From contig SFJM01000001.1 in assembly GCA_004555915.1 (NCBI GenBank), positions 62,001 through 126,000 on the forward strand: 64,000 nt of DNA, given 5' to 3'. The position numbers and the translations under genes are program-made. The notes under the pieces were generated by a model. That model was given only the letters and a program-made list of their open reading frames with translations, did no database searches and was not told where the DNA came from. Origin of the DNA: Clostridiales bacterium. GTDB taxonomy: Bacteria; Bacillota; Clostridia; Oscillospirales; Butyricicoccaceae. This document shows positions 52,113 to 59,991 of the stretch, one piece after another. The number at the start of each line of letters is the position of its first letter. Position 1 is the stretch's first letter.

Positions 52113-53903
52113 TTATTTGATGTGTCCGAACTGGATGGTGGTATCTTCGGTGTCCTGGGCCTGCAGGCGCAGGCTGAGGGGCATTTCCCACGAGAAATGG
52201 TCGGTATGCAGCAGCTGTTCTGCCTTCTCCGACATTGGCTTGCCAAGGTAGGTGTCGTACAGCACCTGGATTTCCGGGTTTTCATGGGGATACCGCAGCG
52301 GACTCAGCCGGTCGAGCTTGTACAGCAGATCGCCCCGGACATCCGCCTGTTCGTTCTGCTCGAAGGGGATCGGCTGCCCGCCGCCGCCGACACAGCCGCC
52401 CGGACATGCCATGATTTCCACAAAATCATAGTGCTTCTGGCCGGACAGCAGCGCTTCTACCAGCTTACGGGCATTGCCCAGACCGCTGGCAATGGCACAG
52501 CGGATGGTGGTGCCGTTCAGGTCAAATTCCGCTTCACGCCAGCCCTCGGTACCACGCACGGCGCGGAAAGCATCCGGTGCCGCATTGCTGCCGGTAACGG
52601 TGTGGTATGCCGTGCGCAGGGCAGCTTCCATGACCCCGCCGGTGGCACCGAAGATGACCCCTGCACCGGAGCCGATGCCCAAGGGGGAGTCAAACTCTGC
52701 TTCCGGCAGGCTGAACACATTGATGTTTTCCGAACGGATCAGACGGTCCATTTCGCGGGTCGTAATGACAATATCCACATCCTGCAGGCTGCCGGTATTG
52801 ACATAGGTATGGCCATTTTTTTCGGCTTTTTTGGCAACACAGGGCATGATGGAGACACAGCAGATTTTCTCCGGCGGAACGCCCAGCTTTTCAGCAAAGT
52901 AGCTTTTGGTAAGCGCACCGAACATCTGCTGGGGGCTTTTGGAGGTGGACAGCTGTTTGGTCAGCTGGGGATACTGGGACTTGATAAAGCGAACCCAGCC
53001 CGGGCAGCAGGAGGTGAACATGGGGTATTCCGCCAGCTCACCGGCAGAGAACCGCTGGAGGAATTCTGCGGATTCCTCCATAATGGTTACATCTGCAGCA
53101 AAGGCAGTGTCAAAGATATAATCAAAGCCAATGGAGCGCAGAACCGCTGCCAGACGGCGGACAGTTGCCATCTCACGGGGCAGACCATGGGATTCGCCCC
53201 ATGCGGCACGGACAGCCGGGGCAATCTGGACAACGGTAATTTTATCGGGATCTGCCAGCGCGTCCAGTACCTCAATGGTGTCATCCCGCTCCCGCAGGGC
53301 GCCTACCGGGCAATGGGTAATGCACTGTCCGCACAGGGCACAGTCGGAATCCTTGATGCGGCGGTTATAGGTAATATCAATGGTGGTGCGTCCGCCGGAG
53401 CCTGACATGCCCCAGATGCCAAGGGTCTGGATTTTTTCGCAGTACTGCACGCAGCGCATGCATTTGATACATTTCTGTGCATCACGATACAGTGGAAAGG
53501 TGGTGGTCCACTGGCTGGTGGGCAGGTCGGTGGCATAGGGATTGCGCAGGATGCCCAGCTGGTTTGCCACATGCTGCAGCTTGCAGTTGCCGGAGCGCAC
53601 GCAGGTGGCACAATGGCCATCATGCTGGGAAAGGAGCAGCTCCACATTGATGCGGCGGGCCTGGCGGGCACGGGGGGAATTGGTATGTACCACCATGCCT
53701 TCATAGACAAGGTTGTTGCAGGAGGATACCAGACGGTTTTCGCCCTCTACCTCTACACAACAGACACGGCAGGCGCCGATTTCATTGATTTCCTTCAGAT
53801 AGCACAGGGAAGGGATGGTGACACCGGCTTTTGCGGCAGCTTCCATAATTGTCGTGCCTTCCGGCACGCGGACGGCAATGCCGTTGATTGTTACATTTAC
53901 CAT
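52113..53903 (-). CDS. hydA: [FeFe] hydrogenase catalytic subunit HydA
   Basis: A 596-residue hydrogenase producing or consuming H2. Domains in order: N-terminal [2Fe-2S] ferredoxin (SLCYLKEINEIGACRVC), the His/Cys3 [4Fe-4S] site (HDGHCATCVRSGNCKLQ), two [4Fe-4S] sites (CIKCMRCVQYC and CALCGQCITHCPVGA), then the H-cluster domain with L1 FTSCCPGW, L2 MPCVAKKAE and L3 MACPGGCVGGGGQP. All four H-cluster cysteines are present. It starts within the end of the flavoprotein gene (7-base overlap), so the two are coupled and probably form one complex. Confidence 0.96.
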   Translation of the reverse strand: MVNVTINGIAVRVPEGTTIMEAAAKAGVTIPSLCYLKEINEIGACRVCCVEVEGENRLVSSCNNLVYEGMVVHTNSPRARQARRINVELLLSQHDGHCATCVRSGNCKLQHVANQLGILRNPYATDLPTSQWTTTFPLYRDAQKCIKCMRCVQYCEKIQTLGIWGMSGSGGRTTIDITYNRRIKDSDCALCGQCITHCPVGALRERDDTIEVLDALADPDKITVVQIAPAVRAAWGESHGLPREMATVRRLAAVLRSIGFDYIFDTAFAADVTIMEESAEFLQRFSAGELAEYPMFTSCCPGWVRFIKSQYPQLTKQLSTSKSPQQMFGALTKSYFAEKLGVPPEKICCVSIMPCVAKKAEKNGHTYVNTGSLQDVDIVITTREMDRLIRSENINVFSLPEAEFDSPLGIGSGAGVIFGATGGVMEAALRTAYHTVTGSNAAPDAFRAVRGTEGWREAEFDLNGTTIRCAIASGLGNARKLVEALLSGQKHYDFVEIMACPGGCVGGGGQPIPFEQNEQADVRGDLLYKLDRLSPLRYPHENPEIQVLYDTYLGKPMSEKAEQLLHTDHFSWEMPLSLRLQAQDTEDTTIQFGHIK

Positions 53904-55735
53904 TGTCTCATTCGACCTCCTCTGAAGTTACCATAGCCATAATGGTCACAGCGCAGACAGCGGGAGGATTCCTGCAGAACCTCTTCCTCCGTCATGCCTT
54001 CCTTGATGTCATCAAAATTGTTGACACAATCACAGGCCGGACGGGTGCGCAGGTTGACACGTCCGCAGGCGGGAGCCGGGGACAGCGGCGCTTCCGGGAT
54101 ATCCTCTACAGCGGCGTGGATGACATGATTATAGCCCAGGAAGTTGTCAATATTTGCAGCGGCAACCTTACCGGCTGCAATGGCACGGATGACCGTGGAC
54201 GGGCCGGTAACCGCATCGCCGCCGGCAAAGGTCTTGGCGCTGCCCTCCACGATGCTGTCCGGCAGGGCGGAGAAGCGTTCCCGGTTGACCGCAATGCCTG
54301 CAGCGGCAAATGCCTTGGAGTCAATGCCCTGACCGATTGCCACGATGACAATATCACAGGGAATGGCCTGCTCCTCCATTTTTGCAGCGATCGGGCTGGG
54401 ACGGCCATCGCGCCCCACCGGGCCAATCTGCTGCGGCTGGGTAATCAGGGCGGTGACATGGCCTTCCTCGTCATGCTCAATACGCAGCGGCGCCTGCAGC
54501 GGAAGGATGGTAGCACCCTCGGCAGCTGCTTCCTCGATTTCCTCTTGCAGCGCAGTCATATCATCCACACGGCGGCGGTATACGGTGGTGACACTGTCCG
54601 CACCCAGACGAATGGCGGTGCGGGTGGCATCCATGGATACATTGCCGCCGCCAATGACGCAGACACGCTTGCCGGTAAAGTCCGGTGCATTGCCTTCGCC
54701 GATATCACGCAGCATTTCCACAGCGGAAACCACACCGATGCTGTTTTCACCCGGAATGCCGATCTTGCGGTCAACATGGGCGCCAATACACAGGAAAACT
54801 GCGTCAAAATCCCGCTCAATCTCATGAATCGGGATGTCACGTCCCACGGATACGCCGGTATGTACCTCCACGCCGGTGCTGAGGATGACATCAATGTCAT
54901 TGTCCAGCATGGCTTCCGGCAGACGGTACCGGGGGATGCCGTAACGAAGCATGCCGCCCAGCTTGGGGCGCTGTTCATAGACAACGGTATGGTGACCCAT
55001 CAGCTGCAGATAAAAGGCACAGGACAGGCCGCCCGGGCCGCCGCCGATGATGGCCACACGCTTGCCGGTGGAGGGCTGGTTGGGAGCCGGTGCCACATGC
55101 AGGGCATGGGTGACGGCGAAATGCTTGATGCCGCAGATGTTGACGGCATCATCCACCATGTTTCTGCGGCAGCGTGCCTCGCAGGGATGCTCGCAGACAA
55201 AGGCGCAGGCCGTCGGGAACGGGTTGTCCTTACGAATGAGCTTGACCGCATCCTCATACCGACCGGCACGGACAAGGGAAATATAACCCGGAACATCCAC
55301 ATGTGCCGGACACAGCGCAACGCAGGGTACCGGCTGGGTCAGTCCGCTGGTGCAGCGGTTGTTGCGCACATGCTCCTCATAATCATCCCGGAAGCCCTGC
55401 ACGCCCCGCAGTACCATGTTGGCGGCTTCGTAGCCGATGGCACAGTCTGCGGTATCCGCAATGGTCTTGGCGGTCTTTTCAATGCGGTCAATGGTGTCGA
55501 GCGTGGCACGGTTGCTCAGGATGTCATCCATCAGCCGTGCAAGCTGGCCCAGACCAATGCGGCATGGCGAGCATTTGCCACAGGTCTGTGCGTGGCAAAG
55601 CTTTAAAAAGCCAAGAGAAATGTCCACCGGGCACAATCCCGGAGGGCTGGCTGCAATCCGGCGCTCCAGATCCTGATACAGACCTTCGACCACCATCTGC
55701 GCCTGGTTCGGTGTTTCCAGACTTAATCTACTCAA
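53897..55735 (-). CDS. Hydrogenase-linked flavoprotein: NuoF-type iron-sulfur domain fused to GltD-type oxidoreductase
   Basis: A 612-residue protein. Residues about 15-110 match the C-terminal [4Fe-4S] domain of NuoF (HAQTCGKCSPCRIGLGQL), without the flavin and NADH part of NuoF. The rest is a GltD-like oxidoreductase: cysteines in CPAHVDVPGYI, CEHPCEARCRR, the FAD loop VAIIGGGPGGLSCAFYL, the NAD(P) loop VCVIGGGNVSMDATR, and AGGDAVTGPSTV. A short C-terminal CLRCDHYG tail follows. It probably passes electrons between NAD(P)H and HydA. The TTG at 55735 is used as start: GGTGAGG precedes it and the N terminus fits relatives. Confidence 0.88.
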   Translation of the reverse strand: MSRLSLETPNQAQMVVEGLYQDLERRIAASPPGLCPVDISLGFLKLCHAQTCGKCSPCRIGLGQLARLMDDILSNRATLDTIDRIEKTAKTIADTADCAIGYEAANMVLRGVQGFRDDYEEHVRNNRCTSGLTQPVPCVALCPAHVDVPGYISLVRAGRYEDAVKLIRKDNPFPTACAFVCEHPCEARCRRNMVDDAVNICGIKHFAVTHALHVAPAPNQPSTGKRVAIIGGGPGGLSCAFYLQLMGHHTVVYEQRPKLGGMLRYGIPRYRLPEAMLDNDIDVILSTGVEVHTGVSVGRDIPIHEIERDFDAVFLCIGAHVDRKIGIPGENSIGVVSAVEMLRDIGEGNAPDFTGKRVCVIGGGNVSMDATRTAIRLGADSVTTVYRRRVDDMTALQEEIEEAAAEGATILPLQAPLRIEHDEEGHVTALITQPQQIGPVGRDGRPSPIAAKMEEQAIPCDIVIVAIGQGIDSKAFAAAGIAVNRERFSALPDSIVEGSAKTFAGGDAVTGPSTVIRAIAAGKVAAANIDNFLGYNHVIHAAVEDIPEAPLSPAPACGRVNLRTRPACDCVNNFDDIKEGMTEEEVLQESSRCLRCDHYGYGNFRGGRMRQW

Positions 55736-55836
55736 TGATTCCTCACCCCATACAGATTATTTACACAGGTGTTACGCAGTAAAACACCTTTATGTTACCA
55801 AAAAACAATCAAAATATACTCAAATAAAGTTTCTTT
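55736..55836 (-). other. Leader of the hydrogenase operon
   Basis: AT-rich stretch between the promoter and the TTG start. On the - strand GGTGTT and AACACC form a short hairpin around 55765-55785. No terminator or known riboswitch was recognised. Confidence 0.4.
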
Positions 55837-55837
55837 T

Positions 55838-55865
55838 ATTTTACGCTTTTTTGCAAAAAACGCAA
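55838..55865 (-). promoter_or_regulatory. Possible promoter of the hydrogenase operon
   Basis: On the - strand TTGCGT (55865-55860) and TAAAAT (55843-55838) with a 16-base spacer. The surrounding DNA is very AT-rich, so chance matches are likely. Confidence 0.4.
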
Positions 55866-55936
55866 CCCTTTTTTGGATATTTTTGCGGGAAAATGAAAGA
55901 AAAATCCACAAAATGCATGATTTCGGGCAAAAGAAA

Positions 55937-55966
55937 TGTCCAAAGACGGAAAACCGTCTTTGGACA
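55937..55966 (-). terminator. Terminator after hydG
   Basis: TGTCCAAAGACGG and CCGTCTTTGGACA form a perfect 13-base stem with a 4-base loop; on the - strand TTTCTTTT follows. It ends the TM1266-hydG unit. Confidence 0.88.
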
Positions 55967-55992
55967 CGGGGAATGTGAAAATCCTGTCAAAA

Positions 55993-57408
55993 TCAGAAGC
56001 GGAAATCGCGCTGTCCCTGGTGGATGTTAGCGATGTATTCCGCAGCTTTTGCCCGGACCTTTTCGTTCGGAATGGTCTGCAGCTCCTTCTGAATCAGGGC
56101 TTCGCCCACCGCCTTGGTATCCGGGGAAGCATAATCCTCCAGATATTCCTTCAGCGTCATCAGCGCGTTCGGATGGCAGCAGTTGACGATCTGCCGGCTC
56201 TTCAGCAGGGACATGAACCGGTCACCGGTACGTCCTTCCCGGTAGCAGGCGGTACAGAAGCTCGGGACATAGCCCAGCTTCATCAGCCAGTTGACCACTT
56301 CGTCCAGGGTACGGCGGTCATCCACATCGAACTGTACGGTATCCTCCGGACGCTCCTCATCGGTATAGCCGCCGACCGAGGTGCGGGAACCGCCGCTGAT
56401 CTGGGAAACACCCAGATTGAGCACACGCTCACGGCTCTGCTGGCTCTCACGGGTGGACACGATCATGCCGGTATACGGCACCGCAATACGGATGCAGGCA
56501 ACAATCTTGGCAAACAGGTCATCCGAAATGCCGTTGTCAAATACATCCGGGTCAATATCATCCGCACGGCGCAGGCGCGGCACGCTGATGGTATGGGGGC
56601 CAACACCCTTGTAGGCTTCCAGATGCTCCGCATGCATGATGATGCCGGTGAAGTCATAGCGGTAGTTGTTCAGGCCGAACAGCACGCCCAGACCGACATC
56701 GTCAATGCCGCCTTCCATGGCACGGTCCATGGCCTCGGTATGGTAGGCATAATCCGACTTCGGACCGGAGGGATGCAGCGCCTCATAGGATTCCTTGTTG
56801 TAGGTCTCCTGGAACAGGATATAGGTACCGATGCCGGCTTCCTTGAGCTTGGCATAGTTTTCTACCGTCGTGGCAGCGATGTTTACATTGACACGGCGGA
56901 TCGCGCCATTCTTGTGCTTGATGCTGTAGATGGTCTTGATGGATTCCAGAATGTACTCCAGCGGATTGTTCACCGGGTCCTCACCGGATTCGATGGCAAG
57001 ACGCTTGTGGCCCATATCCTGCAGGGCAATGACCTCCTGACGGATTTCCTCCTGGGTCAGCTTTTTGCGGGGGATATGGCGGTTCTTGGCATGGTACGGG
57101 CAGTATTCACAGCCGTTGATGCAGTAGTTGGAAAGATACAGCGGGGCAAACATGACAATGCGGTTGCCGTAAAATTCCTCCTTGATTTTACGTGCCAGCT
57201 CATAAATTTCCTCATTTTTATCCTCCAGATCGCAATCCAGCAGGACAAGCGCTTCCTTATGGGAAACACCCTTCATTTTACGGGCTTTTTCCAGAATTTC
57301 ATCAATCAGTTCACGGTTGTGCTTGTTTTCTTCCGCATAGGCGAGACAGGCACGGATTTCCTCATCACTGATAAATTCCTCTGCTTTTGGGGACATGATA
57401 TTATACAT
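55993..57408 (-). CDS. hydG: [FeFe] hydrogenase maturase HydG
   Basis: A 471-residue radical-SAM tyrosine lyase that makes the CO and CN ligands of the H-cluster. The radical-SAM cysteines are in YCINGCEYCPYH (C-x3-C-x2-C), and the C-terminal auxiliary cluster is in SFCTACYREGRTGDRFM with NCCHPNAL further on. Long ThiH-like regions such as VNVNIAATTVENY are present. GGAGG precedes the ATG. It follows the TM1266-like gene by 22 bases. HydE and HydF, also needed for maturation, are not in the window. Confidence 0.96.
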   Translation of the reverse strand: MYNIMSPKAEEFISDEEIRACLAYAEENKHNRELIDEILEKARKMKGVSHKEALVLLDCDLEDKNEEIYELARKIKEEFYGNRIVMFAPLYLSNYCINGCEYCPYHAKNRHIPRKKLTQEEIRQEVIALQDMGHKRLAIESGEDPVNNPLEYILESIKTIYSIKHKNGAIRRVNVNIAATTVENYAKLKEAGIGTYILFQETYNKESYEALHPSGPKSDYAYHTEAMDRAMEGGIDDVGLGVLFGLNNYRYDFTGIIMHAEHLEAYKGVGPHTISVPRLRRADDIDPDVFDNGISDDLFAKIVACIRIAVPYTGMIVSTRESQQSRERVLNLGVSQISGGSRTSVGGYTDEERPEDTVQFDVDDRRTLDEVVNWLMKLGYVPSFCTACYREGRTGDRFMSLLKSRQIVNCCHPNALMTLKEYLEDYASPDTKAVGEALIQKELQTIPNEKVRAKAAEYIANIHQGQRDFRF

Positions 57409-57430
57409 AATCGCTTTACCTCCTTGTGAT

Positions 57431-57679
57431 TCAGACCTTGGAATAGACAGCCTTGGCAGTCACGCCGTCCAGCATGCCGATCCTGCCGGACATGGCACTG
57501 ATGATATCAGCAGGCGCATCCACCGCGATGCTGATGAGGGAAATATCCTTCTTTTCATAGGGGATTCCCATGCGTCCGATGATGTGCTGGCGGTATTGGT
57601 GTAAAATCTGATTCAACGGCTCAACCTGTGCGGGATTTTCCACAACAATGGCAAGAATTGCTACGCGGGTCTGTTCCAT
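57431..57679 (-). CDS. TM1266-family protein linked to [FeFe] hydrogenase
   Basis: An 82-residue small alpha/beta protein matching the putative iron-only hydrogenase system regulator family (R-V-A-I-L-A-I-V-V-E-N at the start, HIIGRMGIPY and SLISIAVDAP in the middle). It has an ACT/NikR-like fold in the known relative, but its function is unproven. AAAGGA precedes the ATG. It is the first gene after a structured leader and is co-transcribed with hydG. Confidence 0.88.
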   Translation of the reverse strand: MEQTRVAILAIVVENPAQVEPLNQILHQYRQHIIGRMGIPYEKKDISLISIAVDAPADIISAMSGRIGMLDGVTAKAVYSKV

Positions 57680-57883
57680 ATACTTGCATCCTTTCTACAT
57701 ATAAAAAAGCATCCCTGTGCCGCGGCACAAGGATGCAGGTATGACAGATTTACATTTGCAGATAAAATCGTACAGATGCTGCTGCATGTCTTTTCCGTCA
57801 GGTAAATCCATCCTTGCGGGTCGGTACAATGTGGCTGGAAAAACGGTTTGCGGTAAGAACCTGTCTGTCCGCGCACCGATGTT
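57680..57883 (-). promoter_or_regulatory. Structured 5' leader of the TM1266-hydG unit, candidate attenuator or riboswitch
   Basis: About 200 bases of untranslated leader lie between the promoter and the first gene. It holds a hairpin GCGG...CCGC with a nested GGT/ACC, a possible long-range CAGGT/ACCTG pairing, a TTTTCC/GGAAAA pairing, and a terminator at its end. The ribosome-site region GGATGC is complementary to GCATCC, the first six bases of the terminator stem. This layout suggests regulated termination. I do not recognise a known riboswitch class. Confidence 0.6.
57703..57736 (-). terminator. Intrinsic terminator in the TM1266-hydG leader
   Basis: On the - strand GCATCCTTGTGCC (57736-57724) pairs over 13 bases with GGCACAGGGATGC (57721-57709) and is followed by six Ts. 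It ends about 23 bases before the start codon. Confidence 0.9.
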
Positions 57884-57889
57884 TTTTAT

Positions 57890-57918
57890 AGTATACCACC
57901 AAAAACGGAAAAGCACAA
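57890..57918 (-). promoter_or_regulatory. Promoter of the TM1266-hydG unit
   Basis: On the - strand TTGTGC (57918-57913) and TATACT (57895-57890) with a 17-base spacer. Confidence 0.65.
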
Positions 57919-57950
57919 TGCATTAGATTGTATAAAGTTGTCAGGGATTG

Positions 57951-58751
57951 TCAGGCGAGGATGGTGACCTTGGTGCCAACCTTACAGTATTGCCATAAGA
58001 TGTCCATGATCTGGTTGTTGACAGCCACACAGCCAGTGGTCCAGTCGGTCTGGCTGCCCAGATTGCCCTTCTGTCCATGGATCATAATCTGGCCGCCCAG
58101 CTTGGTATACCAGTTCGGAACCTGCCCGGCATTGAGGGCAGACAGGATGTCATCATATTCCGCCTGAGTAATCAGCCCGGAATCCAGGCCGCGTTTGGCA
58201 TCGTTTGCATTGGGGTAATTCAGGCCCAGCGACAGGTAGAACTTGCTCTGGTCATTGAGCACGCAGATTTCGTATTCACCCTCCGGATTACGCTTATCGC
58301 CTTCCTGCTGCTTGGCGCCCTCGGTATAATGGGAAGCCAGCCCCACCGTATACTGGGCAATCACGGCATCGCCGTTGTAAAGGGTGAGCAGGTGTTTGGA
58401 TTTTTCCACGACGATGGATACATCGGTTGCCTCCTCCGGAGACAGGGAAGGCTGGCGGATCGGAAGCTCGTCATGCACTACCCACTGGCCACCGTCAATT
58501 TCCACAGTCCTGGGCTGTTCACTGGTGGCAGTTGTCCTGGCTTTTGCCGTTTGGGATTTGGTTTTTTTCAGCGAATCCTGCGCGGAGCCGACTTCAGCAG
58601 TCTTGCTGGAGTTCTGGGTATCCGACAGCGGCAGTGCGGTGGTACGAAAGGCTGCATGACTCATCATTGCAACTGCGGCGACGGCAACAATGCAGCAGGA
58701 AATCAGGGGTATGAATTTCAGCTTTGAAAAGGTACGATTCGTTTTTCTCAT
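57951..58751 (-). CDS. L,D-transpeptidase (YkuD family)
   Basis: A 266-residue membrane-anchored or secreted protein. It has a basic N terminus and one hydrophobic helix (about residues 12-30), a Thr/Ser/Lys-rich linker, and a C-terminal YkuD domain with IMIHGQKGNLGS and the catalytic W-T-T-G-C-V-A-V segment. These enzymes make 3-3 cross-links in peptidoglycan. ATG 58751 is used (GGAG upstream); an earlier in-frame ATG at 58790 is possible. Confidence 0.9.
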   Translation of the reverse strand: MRKTNRTFSKLKFIPLISCCIVAVAAVAMMSHAAFRTTALPLSDTQNSSKTAEVGSAQDSLKKTKSQTAKARTTATSEQPRTVEIDGGQWVVHDELPIRQPSLSPEEATDVSIVVEKSKHLLTLYNGDAVIAQYTVGLASHYTEGAKQQEGDKRNPEGEYEICVLNDQSKFYLSLGLNYPNANDAKRGLDSGLITQAEYDDILSALNAGQVPNWYTKLGGQIMIHGQKGNLGSQTDWTTGCVAVNNQIMDILWQYCKVGTKVTILA

Positions 58752-58906
58752 TGCAATCTCCAGTCCTGTTTTTGTTACGGTAAGACTCATACAGTAACCA
58801 TTATAAAACGAACCAGACAGTACGTCAATGCTGAAAGCAGGTGAAAATGTACAAAAAAAGTGCTGATTTTATTCAAACAGCACTCATTTTGAATGAAAAA
58901 TCGGGA

Positions 58907-59680
58907 TTATGATCGCTTGCCTGAGGAGGAACGCCCGGATTCCAGATGCAGCTCAAAGCGGACACGGTCAGCAATGGTAAGGATAAATTCACGGTTTGCC
59001 GGGCGGCGGATGGTGCTGAAGCCGGGCATTTTTCCGTCTGACCGCTTCCATGCGATTTCAATGGCATTGCGGATATCCCGTTCCACACTGGTCCATGTGG
59101 TATCGTACCGCTTTGCCACGGCAGGATACAGGATTTTGGTGACAGAATCTGCCATGGAGGGATCTTTCAGCGTCATCAGGATGCATTCCCGGACAAAACG
59201 ATATCCTGCCACATGGGCAGGAAGCTGCATGCTGCCAATAATCTGTGTGACCCGCATGGAAATGTCATGCTCACTGGGACGGGAGTCAACGCTGGCATGA
59301 CGGGAGGTACTGCCGTAGCGGGAAATCAGATCAATCAGGGATTGGATGTCCACCGGCTTGCGCAGGAAGAAGCTGACACCGAGTCGGTCACATTCCGCAA
59401 CGGTTTCCGGAGAAGCGAAGGAGGACAGGACATAAACCGCAGGCTGCTGCCCGGCGGGCAGTTGTCCCAGCTCATTTAGAATGGTCAATGTGTTGACACC
59501 AGGAAGCAGAAGGTCGATGAGCAGTACATCCGGATGCTCCCGGCGTATGGCATCCACCAGACCGGTGCCGGAAGTATACACGCCGGAAACGGATAATCCG
59601 CCGGAAGGCGGCAGTGCAGCGCACAGAAGCTGTGAAAATGTGCTGTCTTCGGATGCAATCATGACCTGAGTAACGAACAT
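58907..59680 (-). CDS. spo0A: Sporulation master regulator Spo0A
   Basis: A 257-residue response regulator. The receiver domain has the phosphoacceptor Asp56 in VLLIDLLLPG and the lysine in FFLRKPVD; the usual acidic pair near residue 10 is SED here. The C-terminal Spo0A domain is distinctive: PAHVAGYRFVRECILM, LYPAVAKRYDTTWTSVER with recognition helix, and RPANREFILTIADRVRFE. It switches cells to spore formation. ATG 59680 has AAGGGG upstream; a longer frame was trimmed. Its promoter and 0A-like boxes lie upstream. Confidence 0.94.
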   Translation of the reverse strand: MFVTQVMIASEDSTFSQLLCAALPPSGGLSVSGVYTSGTGLVDAIRREHPDVLLIDLLLPGVNTLTILNELGQLPAGQQPAVYVLSSFASPETVAECDRLGVSFFLRKPVDIQSLIDLISRYGSTSRHASVDSRPSEHDISMRVTQIIGSMQLPAHVAGYRFVRECILMTLKDPSMADSVTKILYPAVAKRYDTTWTSVERDIRNAIEIAWKRSDGKMPGFSTIRRPANREFILTIADRVRFELHLESGRSSSGKRS

Positions 59681-59718
59681 AATAAATTCCCCTTTGAATC
59701 TATGAATTTGCACGTTTT

Positions 59719-59747
59719 ATTATATCGTGTGCAGATATGGCGGACAA
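59719..59747 (-). promoter_or_regulatory. Promoter of spo0A
   Basis: On the - strand TTGTCC (59747-59742) and consensus TATAAT (59724-59719) with a 17-base spacer, about 39 bases before the ATG. Confidence 0.65.
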
Positions 59748-59784
59748 TGGCGGAAACGATAGAAAAAATGCAACGTTTTTGCAG

Positions 59785-59791
59785 ATCGACA
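59785..59791 (-). promoter_or_regulatory. 0A-like box upstream of the spo0A promoter
   Basis: TGTCGAT on the - strand, one base from the TGTCGAA core of Spo0A binding sites, about 40 bases upstream of the -35 box. Confidence 0.45.
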
Positions 59792-59806
59792 ACCGTGAAA
59801 CGGCAG

Positions 59807-59841
59807 TAAAGTGTAAAATACGTAACAATAAAGTGTAAAAT
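59807..59841. repeat. Direct repeat upstream of spo0A
   Basis: TAAAGTGTAAAAT occurs at 59807-59819 and again at 59829-59841, exactly 22 bases apart, two turns of the helix. This spacing suggests a protein-binding site. The factor is unknown. Confidence 0.7.
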
Positions 59842-59912
59842 TTGAAAAAATGTGCCGTTTGACAGGAAAAGACAGAATGTAGCAAAATGACGAATGGCGA
59901 AAACGGAAAAAT

Positions 59913-59929
59913 ATCGACAAAATTCGACA
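59913..59929 (-). promoter_or_regulatory. Pair of 0A-like boxes
   Basis: On the - strand TGTCGAA (59929-59923) is a perfect 0A box core and is followed after three bases by TGTCGAT (59919-59913). They lie about 170-190 bases upstream of the spo0A promoter and could serve autoregulation by Spo0A, or affect the end of putP. Confidence 0.5.
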
Positions 59930-59936
59930 GACAGGT

Positions 59937-59977
59937 AAAAAAGCAGATTTCCACACGAAACCGCGGGAAATCTGCTT
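59937..59977 (-). terminator. Intrinsic terminator after putP
   Basis: AAGCAGATTTCC pairs with GGGAAATCTGCTT over twelve bases around a 12-base loop; on the - strand a run of Ts follows. Confidence 0.85.
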
Positions 59978-59991
59978 GGAAAATCAGAAAA

